Shown: positions 1-26,371 of the stretch, piece after piece
Layout: each line of letters begins with the position of its first letter
How positions within the stretch are numbered: position 1 is the first letter of the stretch
Made by a program: the position numbers and the translations under genes
DNA from: Pagrus major
Taxonomy: Eukaryota; Chordata; Actinopteri; Spariformes; Sparidae
Reading direction: 5' to 3'
NCBI RefSeq assembly: GCF_040436345.1
Contig: NC_133237.1
Coordinates: forward strand, 27,324,861-27,388,860
DNA: 64,000 bases
Notes under the pieces: generated by a model
What the model was told of the DNA's origin: nothing
Databases searched by the model: none
What the model saw: the letters and a program-made list of their open reading frames with translations, nothing else

Positions 1-138
1 CACTATATTATGTATTAACTTCCTGTTCTTTGATTTTTCTCGTCTCAGTTTCCGTCCCGTCCGTAGGATCCGAGCGTCAGGATAGGGAAGCAGAGTGAAG
101 GGGCAGCTGCCGCCGGAGCAGCGAGCCTGGTGGACAAG

Positions 139-3518
<3,380 letters not shown>

Positions 3519-6445
3519 CCAATGAGAGGACGCAAGGGAAGTTATTTTTCCACAGTTTATGGCTGGAGACGGATCTTGACGTCGGTTTAACTTCAGTTCA
3601 GAAGAAAAGTTCAAACCTGCAACAAAATCACAAACTTTAAGGCTTTAAACTCGACTTTGATGATCGGCTGCGTTTTAAAATCAACACAGCAAACAAAGTT
3701 TATTCTTTAAGAAAACAGAAGTTAAAAAGTGAAGAACTGAATGAATTGAGACAGATAATATATAAAACGAGGAGAGACGAATGTACTTCAACCCTCCAGA
3801 TAAAGGTCAGGAGGAAGAGAACGGTTGAAGATGCTTTTAGAGGATGTGCAATTATTTATCATCTGAGTCGCCACTAGAGGTCGCTGTTTGTTCAACCTGC
3901 AGTGTTTCAGCAGCGGTGGAAGTGAAAGAAGCAACAGTTCAACTAAACTAAAAATATGCTTAAAAGTCAGATTGTCCAAATACACGATCAAGTAAGAACC
4001 AAAAGTAGAAGACCTCAGTGTGCAGAACGTCCCCAGAAATCATATTTATTATATTTTTATTATTGATGCTTTAATGTTTAAAGTTTTATTCTCGTTATGT
4101 TTAGTCTCGTTTTCGACTTCCTTCTGAGACGACCAAATGAAACGCACCGTCACCTTAAATAAACTTGTGGATTCTTCTGGTTTGTTGGAAACATTTGGGT
4201 CAACGAGAACGCAACTCGACAAACCGAACAAAGGTCGAGTCGTTTTAATGCAGAACAGAGAAACGTTCCTCCGTCATCAGATGGACGGTGAATCACTGGA
4301 CACGGTCCTGATGGATCCAATGTCCTGATTCTGTTTACAAACAGTGACATTAATAAAGTGAGATTTGTCTTGTTTTATTTTTGTGACGACAGGAAGTTGT
4401 CTCTTCCGACTGAGCCCTTTTTTCACAATTCTGACTTTTTTCTCTCTTTAATTCTGAGTTAAAGTCAGAATTCACTCAGTCTTTTGTCTTCTCCGCACTA
4501 ATACGGATATTTAGCAACACAAACATTTTCCTGTGGCGTCCGTCCACACAAACAGCGTTTTAGGTCACTAAAAACTGAGATTTTCTAAAGTGCATTTGTT
4601 AAAGAAACCTCCGACGTCTCACCTCAATTTGTGCCCATTGTTGCTTTCTGTCAGCAGCAGCTCCACACAGATGAAACTCCTTTAGCTTCCTGTTTCCACA
4701 CAGCACGTGTCTGTAGATGAATGAATAATTAGCTTCAACTGTTTATGTGTTTAAGTCACTGGCCCGTTTCAGTGTTTGTAATCGTTTTTCGCGTTCTCGT
4801 GTGTGTGGAGATATTTTGCTAAACGAAGGTCGTGTGGACAGGTTTTTTTTATTTTTTTTAAGCAGAGGGGAAAAATATCCATGTAGAAAAATGGACAAGA
4901 CCTATAAATCTGAGATTAAAGTCAGAATTGTGAAATAAAAGGCAGAACTTTATTTTTTTTCGTGGCACTAATCCTCTTCCGTACGCCCTCGGCAGTTTAG
5001 CTTCTGAACTTTGTTCAACAGCCGGACGAGGACCAGTAACACCAGTAAAAGTGAATCAGATGAGACGTTTGAGGACCGTCTGTACAGTTCTGATTCGCTG
5101 TCTCTCTGTGATCGGGGTCATTTTGTACAGAACCCAGTATTGACGATCATCAGTTAATGTATTGATCCGTGCTGCGGCTCAGAGAATCAACAAATCAGAT
5201 TATCATCATTCCAGGTGGATGTGTGCAAGAGTGTTGCGTTTGCTGGCAAACTAAAAGACGGGAAACTGGAGCATTGCAGCTGAGAGAGAAAGAGGAGGGA
5301 CCAGATTTAGTTGTAAATTTAAGATCGTGTTTTCAGATTATTTTCTGTTTTTTATGAGTGGACTCTGGTGCAGCTTTGTGCAAAAACTACAGTTCTGCTT
5401 GTGATTTTTTCTTTTACACAGTTCTTCTTCTGGAATTGTTGATATTGCTGTGTGTTCATACCAAGTGTGCACATAAAACACTTATTGTTACAGTTTTTCA
5501 GGACTGAGTTGAAGTCAAAGATCTCAGACTTTCTGTGCACATAAAAGATAATTCTCAAGTTTTGAGCACAAATTTGTTGAAGTGGTTTAATTCTCTCCTT
5601 TGCAAAGTGAATCCATCCATGAGTGGCCTTTCATTGTGACCAGCGGAGGAGAAGCAGTCACTGACATGGATTTTAACAAATCACAACAGAAACAATTATT
5701 TTGTTTCCATAAAAGTCTTAAATCTTTTACTTGAACTTGTGAAAAATGGAAAAACAAAAGTGAAGCGTTACATTTTTGTGTGGTGTTCATCAGAATGAGG
5801 CCGCGGCTGCTTTCTGAGGCTGGAGCCTGACAACTAAATGAAATCTGAATCGTGTTTGTTTCTGTTTAAATGTGACGATTACAATCCAGCTTTGACTCAA
5901 TCAAATGAAATCTGATGTTCTAAAAGACTGTGTTGTGATGGAAATAAATGTTTCATGTTTTCTACGTCGGACTTTCACTGATTTCTTCTCGCAGAATAAA
6001 AGTGTCACGTTTGCTGAAATATCTCAACAACTGTCGGATGGATTGTGATGAAACGTTCCCGTCAGGATGGATTTTAATGACGGCAGACTCTCTGTGTGCT
6101 TCAGACTTCAGTTACATTTTTAACATTTTAACATTACACACTCTAACATCCTGCCAGTTTGACTTTGAACTGATAAAGATCATCAGATAACATTTATCAG
6201 TCAGTTGAACTGTGTTGAAGTAATAAACATGTTGTTTCATGAATGAAGTCATCAGAGACACATTAAACTCACAGACTTTGAGACGAGGGAACTGGATGTG
6301 CTAACATGCTAACTGATTTCTGGGTTTTAGGACTACAGACTACACGACTCTATAAACACTTAAAATAAACCTCATTATTATTATTAGTATTTACCACTGA
6401 CGGTTTATTAATTGGTCCACATTCACCGTGGAGCTCTCACACCGA
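3519..6445. other. STUB1 3' flank and intergenic DNA
   Basis: No convincing gene. A polyadenylation hexamer AATAAA at 4352-4357 could end the STUB1 transcript. A second AATAAA lies near 5942. Copies of a short motif (GAGTTAAAGTCAGAATT) occur around 4455 and 4915 and recur as an array near 8100 and 9060. The remaining open frames are short and show no family signature. Confidence 0.6.
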
Positions 6446-7474
6446 GCTTTCTTTATGTCGGAGCAAACGGTGCAACATTAAAGTGGCTATAGAAAGTTAA
6501 AGGGTCACTTATTTATCATCCTACAACAGGCGAGTGATGAAATGAGAGTTATAGTCCCTCAAAATAACAAAGTATTGTATTGTGAGGTGCGGATGATGAG
6601 ATCTCGTGATGAAACAAGCTGCTCTGTCATCAGATGATTCTTCTGTCTCTCTCGGCAGCAGGATGAACATGAAGGCTGTGGTGGGTGTTTCAGTGTCCTT
6701 TGGACTGTCCACACCTCGCAGGTTTCACCGATGCTCCAAAAAACAGAAACTAATAATGTGACTTGGTGTTGTAACATCAGAGCAACATGTTTATTATGAA
6801 AAGCAATAAACTCCTCGTTATCAGGGCACAGCAGCAACACTGCCAGTACAGTCACTCCTCGATCTTGAGATAAGTGGTTTTGGGATCCAAAAAAAAAATA
6901 ACTGTACTTGTTGATCTTCACGTCGATGATAAACTTTATTTATGAAGCATTTTCCAAAAACAAGTTTACAAAATGCTGCGCGGGCAGTAAAAAAAGAAAA
7001 TCCACCGAGTAAATACGAATTAAATGCAAATTACCTACGAAACAAACATCAGTCCACCTCTGAGCAGCCGGACATGATGACCTGACAACGAGGAGGCGGA
7101 AGAGAAAACAAAAGGCTGAATGCCGGTAAAATAAATTAATCTAAAAATGTGCTACTTCGGCTCTGATGCAGCGTGCTATCTGAAAAGAAGTAACTGAAGT
7201 GAGTAAAGTAAATGTAGTGAAGAAAAAATACATCATTTGCCTCCAAAATGGTTTTAAGTATTAAGTTGCAGAAAATGGAAATATTCAAGTACACTCGAAG
7301 TTCCTCACACGTGTTGAACTTGAGTGAATGTATTTTGTTTTTTAATGCACATTAAAGACGTTTCACTCAGAATCGAAGCGTGTGGGCGGCAGCAGCTCGT
7401 TTGACTCTCGGCTCTTGAACATCTGCAGCTTTACAACTTCTTTCTCTGTCTGAACGAGTGGAGACGACCTCCCA

Positions 7475-7480
7475 TATAAA
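7475..7480 (+). promoter_or_regulatory. TATA box of the left protease gene
   Basis: TATAAA lies about 105 bases before the ATG at 7580. The same box is conserved in the mirror copy at 61988-61993, so it probably predates the duplication. Transcription would start near 7505. Confidence 0.6.
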
Positions 7481-7579
7481 TGTCGCAGGTCTCCAGCGAG
7501 GCACAGTCACACCTTCCTGTTCCAGACTGATCAGCTTCTCATCTTATTACCAGACACAGTCGGTTGGAGGAATCACATC

Positions 7580-18894
<11,315 letters not shown>

Positions 18895-20675
18895 GAGGCT
18901 TTGTAAAAGATGTCTGGTTATACTTTTGATTGGATTATTATTGATTACTCGATCGTTTTGTCTTCAAAATGTCAGAAAATACAGAAATATGTCCATCATA
19001 AGACCAACAGACAATAAATGAGCCTTTGTTTAAATGTTCAAAGATTCTGATTCATTTCTGTAACTTGTATGAGATTAAATATTAAGAAGTTGTGAACTTG
19101 GACGTTGGGATGTGTCTGGAGCGATGATGAAGATATGAGTTTTATAATAGAAGGATTAAAGGAGAGGATCTTATGTTAAATCAGGTATCAAACATAAACT
19201 GTGTCATGTGTTCAGAGGATTCAAAGAGGTTCACTTCTCTGCAGTATAATCTCTTCTTTGTCTCTGTGACCGTCACAATCGAGGGAAACTCTGCAGATCT
19301 TTAGTTTCAGCGCTGGTACACAGAATATCTTCTGTCGTGGCAGCTTTAATCACCTAACACCCCTCAACACTGCAGAAAAGTCTTCTTATCTGTTGCTGTG
19401 TCGAGGTGAAGCTGTATTGATGTGAAACACTGATACAGAGGAATCAAATCGCTTCTTCTGGATTGTTTTTGAGTGTTGGAGTCGCTCCCTCTTTCATTTC
19501 AGCTTTCAGCTTTCAGCTTTAGTTAAAGGAATAGTCTCGGGGTTTACTCGAGTACTATTCATACAGGAGACTCGTTACCAAAGTAATATTTTAACATGAT
19601 ATCTTTACTTTTACTCAGTAAGTACTTCAGTATCAAAAATATGTTCATATGTACAAATTAATTTAAAATGCTTGGATGCAGCAGTAACTAGTCACTAGTG
19701 GTGGAGTAAAAGTACAATATTTGCCTCCAAAATGTAGTGGAGAGAAAGTATAAAGTACGTCAAAACTGTACTCAAGTACAGTACTTGAGTAAATGTACTT
19801 AGTTACATTCCATCACTGCTAGTACCACGCTGTGAAAATACTCTGTTATAAGTTAACGTTCTGCATTTGCAAAAGCTGGAACCATTAAAATGTTTTATAT
19901 GAAAATTAATTAGTTATCAAAATAGTTGCCAATTAACTTTCTGCCACTCAACGAGGCCGACTGATTAATCGACTGATTGTTTCAGCTCTACTTGTGTTAA
20001 CTGATGGATGGTTTGATTCATCACGAAACATATAAACTCTTCAGTTACTGGACTTTGGACTGTATGAGGAGCAGAGATGTAGTCTGGACGGGTCACAGGC
20101 GCCACCTGGTGGTCGTTTGTACACACTGCAGCCACACCTGGAAACAGCTGGATAAAATAATAAGTGTCCTCCTGACTCCTGCTGCCACAGGACAACTTCC
20201 CCTGCTAAAAGCCTGTACTTCTGTTCTTTGTACTCGGGTGTCTCTGTTGGTCGGACACAAAACCTTTTTAGGAGGCAGAAACTGAAGCTTCCTCGACAGT
20301 TGTTTTACAGTCCGTCTATTAAAACATAATTTTGTAACATCTGGATAATTTAACATGTAAACCAGAAAAATGAAACCAAAAACCAGAAAATATCTTTTTT
20401 CATCTTTATTGCAAAGTCCAGCAAGGCAGAGATGAAAAACACATGAATGTGGCAGTAATGATACAAATGTTCAGTATTTTATAAATCTTTAGCTCAGATA
20501 CAATGACATGAAGTGACAGATTTATTTTAAACCGCAGTAGTGATCCTGGTGAAAAATATTTACATGGAACGTCTTTAAACATCTGCATCTTCATAACTTA
20601 TTCAAGACAGATTAAGTGACAAAACTTATGATTATCAAACAGTCCCAGTGATCAGAGTCCATATGAAGGGCCACT
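18895..20675. other. Tail-to-tail gap between left protease and left HSP70
   Basis: It holds the 3' ends of both genes. AATAAA after the protease lies near 19012, and the HSP70 poly(A) signal on the minus strand is at 20405-20410. A dispersed MITE-like repeat is at 19545-19830. About 0.9 kb here (roughly 19540-20250) has no counterpart in the right arm. No gene seen. Confidence 0.6.
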
Positions 20676-22595
20676 TTAGTCCACCTCCTCGATGGTGGGC
20701 CCCTGGGAGCCGGCTCCTGCCTGCTCTCCACAGCTGCCTGCAGGCCTTCCTCCCTGATACAACCTGCTGATGATGGGCTGACACACTTTCTCCAGCTCTT
20801 TCTGCCGGTGTTGGTACTCGTCTTTATCAGCCAGCTGGTTGTTCTCCAGCCAGCCGATGGTCTCGTCACACTTCTCAATCAGCTTCTTCCGCTCCTCCTC
20901 GCTCACTTTGCCCTTTAAGTTGTCGTCCTGCGCGGTGCTCTTCATGTTGAAGGCGTACGACTCCAGGGAGTTCTTGGCAGCGATTATTTCCCTCTGAAGG
21001 TCGTCCTCAGCTTTGTATCTGTCGGCGTCCTGCAACATCCTCTCGATCTCTTCTTTGCTCAGACGGCCCTTATCGTTGGTGATGGTGATCTTGTTCTCTT
21101 TGCCGGTGCTTTTGTCCACCGCGGACACGTTCAGGATGCCGTTGGCGTCCACGTCGAAGGTGACCTCGATCTGTGGGACCCCTCGTGGAGCAGGTGGGAT
21201 TCCTGTCAGCTCAAACTTGCCCAGCAGGTTGTTGTCCTTGGTCATGGCTCTCTCCCCCTCGTAGACCTGGATGAGGACCCCGGGCTGGTTGTCAGAGTAG
21301 GTGGTGAAGACCTGGGTTTGTTTAGTGGGGATGGTGGTGTTGCGTTTAATCAGGGATGTCATGACTCCTCCAGCTGTCTCGATACCCAGGGACAGAGGGG
21401 CCACGTCCAGCAGCAGCAGGTCCTGAACGTTGCCTGAGGTATCGCCTGTGAGGATGGCGGCCTGGACGGCGGCACCGTACGCCACCGCCTCGTCCGGGTT
21501 GATGCTCTTGTTCAGCTCCCTGCCGTTGAAGAAATCCTGCAGGAGTTTCTGGATTTTGGGGATTCGTGTGGAGCCTCCAACCAGGACGATGTCCTGGATC
21601 TGAGCCTTGTCCATTTTGGCGTCCCTCAGGGCTTTCTCCACCGGCTCCAATGTTCCCCTGAACAGGTCGGAGCACAGCTCCTCAAAGCGAGCCCTGGTGA
21701 TGGAGGTGTAGAAGTCGACGCCCTCATACAGAGAGTCGATCTCGATGCTGGCCTGGGAGCTGGAGGACAGGGTTCTCTTGGCCCTCTCACAAGCTGTGCG
21801 CAGCCTCCTCAAGGCTCTCTTGTTCTGGCTGATGTCCTTCTTGTGTTTCCTCTTGAATTCCTCCACAAAGTGGTTCACCATGCGGTTGTCAAAGTCTTCT
21901 CCGCCCAGGTGAGTGTCTCCAGCCGTGGCCTTCACCTCAAAGATGCCGTCCTCGATGGTCAGGATGGACACATCGAAGGTGCCTCCGCCCAGGTCAAAGA
22001 TCAGGACGTTACGCTCTCCTGTCTTGCCTTTGTCCAGACCGTACGCAATGGCGGCTGCCGTTGGCTCGTTGATGATCCTCAGGACGTTCAGTCCTGCGAT
22101 GACGCCTGCGTCTTTAGTCGCCTGTCGCTGGGAGTCGTTGAAATACGCTGGGACTGTGACGACTGCGTTGGACACCTGCTGGCCGAGGTAGGCCTCAGCA
22201 ATCTCCTTCATCTTCACCAGGACCATGGAGGAGATCTCCTCAGGGTAGAAGGTTTTGTCCTCCCCTTTGTACTCCACCTGAATTTTGGGCTTCCCTCCTT
22301 CTCCAACCACCCTAAAGGGCCAGTGCTTCATGTCAGCCTGAACCACCGGATCATCTATCTTTCTTCCAATCAGCCTCTTGGCATCAAACACAGTGTTGCT
22401 GGGGTTCAGAGCCACCTGGTTCTTGGCCGCGTCACCGATGAGCCTCTCGGTGTCAGTGAACGCCACATAGCTGGGGGTGGTCCTGTTGCCCTGGTCGTTG
22501 GCGATGATTTCTACTTTTCCGTGCTGGAACACCCCCACACAGGAGTAGGTGGTGCCCAGGTCGATGCCGATCGCTACACCTTTAGCTGGAGCCAT
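20676..22595 (-). CDS. Inducible-type cytosolic HSP70 (left copy)
   Basis: A 639-residue uninterrupted HSP70. The nucleotide-binding domain (about 1-386) has the [27 protein letters not shown] and [13 protein letters not shown] signatures. The substrate-binding domain follows, then a helical lid and a Gly-rich tail ending PTIEEVD, the cytosolic HSP70 terminus that binds TPR co-chaperones such as CHIP. It is an ATP-dependent folding chaperone. It differs from the right copy at three residues: Pro versus Gln in KIDDxVVQ, Leu versus Val in RMxQDADR, and Arg versus Thr near the tail. A 5' leader intron is inferred at 22617-23441, matching that of the right copy. Upstream, the expected leader and promoter are replaced by a 1.2-kb minisatellite, so its regulation is doubtful although the coding region is intact. 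Confidence 0.95.
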   Translation of the reverse strand: MAPAKGVAIGIDLGTTYSCVGVFQHGKVEIIANDQGNRTTPSYVAFTDTERLIGDAAKNQVALNPSNTVFDAKRLIGRKIDDPVVQADMKHWPFRVVGEGGKPKIQVEYKGEDKTFYPEEISSMVLVKMKEIAEAYLGQQVSNAVVTVPAYFNDSQRQATKDAGVIAGLNVLRIINEPTAAAIAYGLDKGKTGERNVLIFDLGGGTFDVSILTIEDGIFEVKATAGDTHLGGEDFDNRMVNHFVEEFKRKHKKDISQNKRALRRLRTACERAKRTLSSSSQASIEIDSLYEGVDFYTSITRARFEELCSDLFRGTLEPVEKALRDAKMDKAQIQDIVLVGGSTRIPKIQKLLQDFFNGRELNKSINPDEAVAYGAAVQAAILTGDTSGNVQDLLLLDVAPLSLGIETAGGVMTSLIKRNTTIPTKQTQVFTTYSDNQPGVLIQVYEGERAMTKDNNLLGKFELTGIPPAPRGVPQIEVTFDVDANGILNVSAVDKSTGKENKITITNDKGRLSKEEIERMLQDADRYKAEDDLQREIIAAKNSLESYAFNMKSTAQDDNLKGKVSEEERKKLIEKCDETIGWLENNQLADKDEYQHRQKELEKVCQPIISRLYQGGRPAGSCGEQAGAGSQGPTIEEVD

Positions 22596-23499
22596 CTTGA
22601 TTGTTTCAATTTGTGTCTTAAATATGCGGAGACAAAAATCAGAAAGGAAAGTCAGAAAATTAAATACCAACAACAAACATTATTGCTTCTGTAAGAGCAT
22701 ATTTTTTTCTAAAAAACAACAGAGCTCTGTCTGAGCCCTGGACTTGGAGTCATAAGCATGGAGCACAACTGGCTGTTACAACCTTAAACAATTATTAATG
22801 AATCGATAACATTTAGCCTGTTACACATGATATATTTCCTATTTCTTCTGTTTGTTATTTTTATGGTCGTGTGAATAAAAAAATGTTGTCAGTTAAAGTG
22901 ATTATTTAAAAGATGTAGTACCTAACGGCATTGCAAATTGTTATCAGTGGCTTTAAGTGCCATTGTCAAACATCTGGGCAATTATTTCAAAGCAGAATTA
23001 TTGAGAAGAGGTTCATAATTTTGTATAAATAACTAACTGTTACTTTCAATTAGTCTGACAGGTCTGACGACCAACGCGGGCTAAATTTGACAGTTATTCA
23101 GATGGAGTTTGGTGAAGTGTCAGTATATTATCACTTGGAAAAGTGTAGAAGCTGATGGCTTCGCTAAAATTGTTATCAGTGGCTACATGTCTTAATATCA
23201 CACATATGGGTTATTATTTCAATGCCGAAATTTTGCGAAGGGGTTAAATATTTTTTTTATACATTACAATCTCTTAGTTTAAATTTGTTTGACATGACTG
23301 ACGACCATTGCAACCTAAATTTGACGGTTATTCATATGGAGTTTGGTGAAATGCTGTTCCACTATTCCTTCAAAGTAAGTTTACCAAACATTAAAGCATC
23401 AAACTCTCATATAAACTACTTTTCTGAAGTGTTGTACTCACAGTTCAGTGCTGAGTGTGATGCAGAGGATGGTCTTCTTCTTCCTCTCTGGATCTTCTG

Positions 23500-24746
23500 C
23501 TCCTCTGTTGCTCTCTGGTCTGTTGCTCTCTGGTCTGATGCTCTCTGGTCTGTTGCTCTCTGGTCTGATGCTCTCTGGTCTGATGCTCTCTGGTCTGTTG
23601 CTCTCTGGTCTGATGCTCTCTGGTCTGTTGCTCTCTGGTCTGATGCTCTCTGGTCTGTTGCTCTCTGGTCTGTTGCTCTCTGGATCTTCTGCTCCTCTGA
23701 TGCTCTCTGGTCTGTTGCTCTCTGGTCTGATGCTCTCTGGTCTGATGCTCTCTGGTCTGTTGCTCTCTGGTCTGATGCTCTCTGGTCTGTTGCTCTCTGG
23801 TCTGTTGCTCTCTGGATCTTCTGCTCCTCTGTTGCTCTCTGGTCTGTTGCTCTCTGGTCTGATGCTCTCTGGTCTGTTGCTCTCTGGTCTGATGCTCTCT
23901 GGTCTGTTGCTCTCTGGTCTGATGCTCTCTGGTCTGTTGCTCTCTGGTCTGTTGCTCTCTGGATCTTCTGCTCCTCTGATGCTCTCTGGTCTGTTGCTCT
24001 CTGGTCTGATGCTCTCTGGTCTGATGCTCTCTGGTCTGAGTCTGTTGCTCTCTGGTCTGTTGCTCTCTGGTCTGATGCTCTCTGGTCTGATGCTCTCTGG
24101 TCTGTTGCTCTCTGGTCTGATGCTCTCTGGTCTGTTGCTCTCTGGTCTGTTGCTCTCTGGTCTGATGCTCTCTGGTCTGTTGCTCTCTGGTCTGATGCTC
24201 TCTGGTCTGTTGCTCTCTGGTCTGATGCTCTCTGGTCTGATGCTCTCTGGTCTGTTGCTCTCTGGTCTGATGCTCTCTGGTCTGTTGCTCTCTGGTCTGA
24301 TGCTCTCTGGTCTGTTGCTCTCTGGTCTGTTGCTCTCTGGATCTTCTGCTCCTCTGATGCTCTCTGGTCTGTTGCTCTCTGGTCTGATGCTCTCTGGTCT
24401 GATGCTCTCTGGTCTGAGTCTGTTGCTCTCTGGTCTGTTGCTCTCTGGTCTGATGCTCTCTGGTCTGATGCTCTCTGGTCTGTTGCTCTCTGGTCTGATG
24501 CTCTCTGGTCTGATGCTCTCTGGTCTGTTGCTCTCTGGTCTGATGCTCTCTGGTCTGTTGCTCTCTGGTCTGATGCTCTCTGGTCTGATGCTCTCTGGTC
24601 TGTTGCTCTCTGGTCTGATGCTCTCTGGTCTGTTGCTCTCTGGTCTGATGCTCTCTGGTCTGTTGCTCTCTGGTCTGATGCTCTCTGGTCTGATGCTCTC
24701 TGGTCTGTTGCTCTCTGGTCTGATGCTCTCTGGTCTGATGCTCTCA
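23500..24746. repeat. 15-bp minisatellite at the 5' end of the left HSP70
   Basis: About 80 units of TGTTGCTCTCTGGTC / TGATGCTCTCTGGTC, with interspersed ATCTTCTGCTCCTC variants and a higher-order block that starts near 23961 and again near 24338. Because the unit is a multiple of three, long artificial frames run through it; I do not regard them as proteins. On the HSP70 sense strand the unit reads GACCAGAGAGCAACA, close to GACCAGAGGAGCGACA at 49352-49367 in the leader of the right HSP70. Confidence 0.93.
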
Positions 24747-26371
24747 GTTTTAAACCTCTGGACTCCGTCTGGTTGTTTCTAGACGCTTCACTACAACACC
24801 GTCAAGTCAGCGGCCATGGCAGGCACAACTTCCTGTTTACGATTTCAAAATAAAACGCCCACGTTTAAAGCCTGTGTAAGTAACTACCAAGCAACGCGAT
24901 TTTGTCTTATTTTGAAGGTGAAATAATTTAAAGCGGGAATGTTTCTGATTCGCTTTGACGCTTGACGTATCTATCTTTAGCAACCAGACGTGATGACGTA
25001 ATACTTCTGGTAGGTTTGAGAACTTTCTGGAGCAAAAACCAGAATTAATAATAATTTATTTTCCCATCAAATCCAAATATCAGCACCATCTCTGAGCAGT
25101 GATGGGATGTAAGTACAAGCAATAACTGTACTGAAGTACATTTTTGAGATACTTGTACTTTATGTGAGTATTTTGGAGGTAAATATTGTACTTTTTTACT
25201 CCACTATATTTTTTGATAACTTTAGTTACTAGTTACTTTGCAGCAGTCGGCAATCGGATTAAAAACTCAAACACATATTCCAATAATCAGAGAAATGCTG
25301 AATATCAGATCTGATAATCAGTTTTTTTACATTTTATTTATTTTGTAGCTTTATTATTTAATTAATTTTATATCTTATTATATAGAAATTCACTTGTTCA
25401 AGTAGCTCAAGAGTCAAAAACAGAGGGGGAAACTGAATAAATGATAGATAAATTGACACAAGACAAAATAAAGAATAACACAAAAACGTAGTAAATAATA
25501 ATGTTAATAATAATAATAAAGAAACTATACTATATTCACCCTTCACATACCAGAGATTTAGGGATTTTAATGTTTATTTCACATTCCACTGTCTGATTAT
25601 CAAGATTTTAAAGTTTCCTTTTCTTTCCATTATTATATACTATTATATTATCGTTATATCAGCAGCATAAAATAGTCTTAAAATGACATTATTATCATTT
25701 ACTGTAATTATTCCTGGGACAGTGTATCGGCCAACAGAAAGTTGTTATCGTGACACCTCGGTCAGACGTTCATGTTCCCCTCAGGATGAAGTCTAATAAC
25801 TCTGAAGGCTCCCTGTGGTTCAGACATCAGCTCAGTTACCATCAGAAAAAACAAAGAGAGCAGACACATGATGGTGTCACAGCGAAACCGTCAAATCTTT
25901 ATCTGTTGGAAGAAAACACAGAGATCCTTCCCAAGAGGCAGACATCTTTACTTCTGAAACAACACTGACTGGATCAGATGTTTTGTGCTTTATTATGTCA
26001 ACACAGTTCAACTGATTATGAAACAATATCATGACGTAGATCAATAATTCTCACATGTATTTCCTTCAACAGTTGGTCCCACAGGAAGTGACACAAACAC
26101 ATGTTCTGCTAATCTGTGACGTCGCCTGGTCACTGCATGTGAGGGTGAGCAGGAACGTCGTCTCTTTTAGCTTCTTTGGTCATAAAATACACAGTATTTT
26201 ATTATTAATAATTGTTATTAGGAAACATGGTTTAATTTCAGAACAACCTTTGAACCTGGAGCGTTTCTGTGTCTTCGTCACTCTGCGTCTCACCTGAGTG
26301 ACCTCCGTCAGTCAGAGGAACAAACTGATGAATCTGATGTGACGAACTCTTTAAAAATTAAAAAATGAAGC
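24747..26371. other. Spacer DNA between the minisatellite and JMJD8
   Basis: No gene recognised. It holds a possible heat-shock-element-like string GAACTTTCTGGAG at 25020-25032, a MITE-like dispersed repeat at 25095-25290 and AT-rich DNA. No clear TATA box for a left HSP70 transcript is visible here. Confidence 0.5.

Noticed and set aside
21843-22694. Long open frame antisense to HSP70 (also 50006-50857)
   Set aside because: Open frames antisense to HSP70 are a well-known effect of its codon composition; no independent signal.
23222-24853. A 543-codon open frame of LWSVA/LWSDA repeats
   Set aside because: It is produced by a 15-bp minisatellite whose unit is a multiple of three; a second frame of the same array is also open. 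No coding signature.
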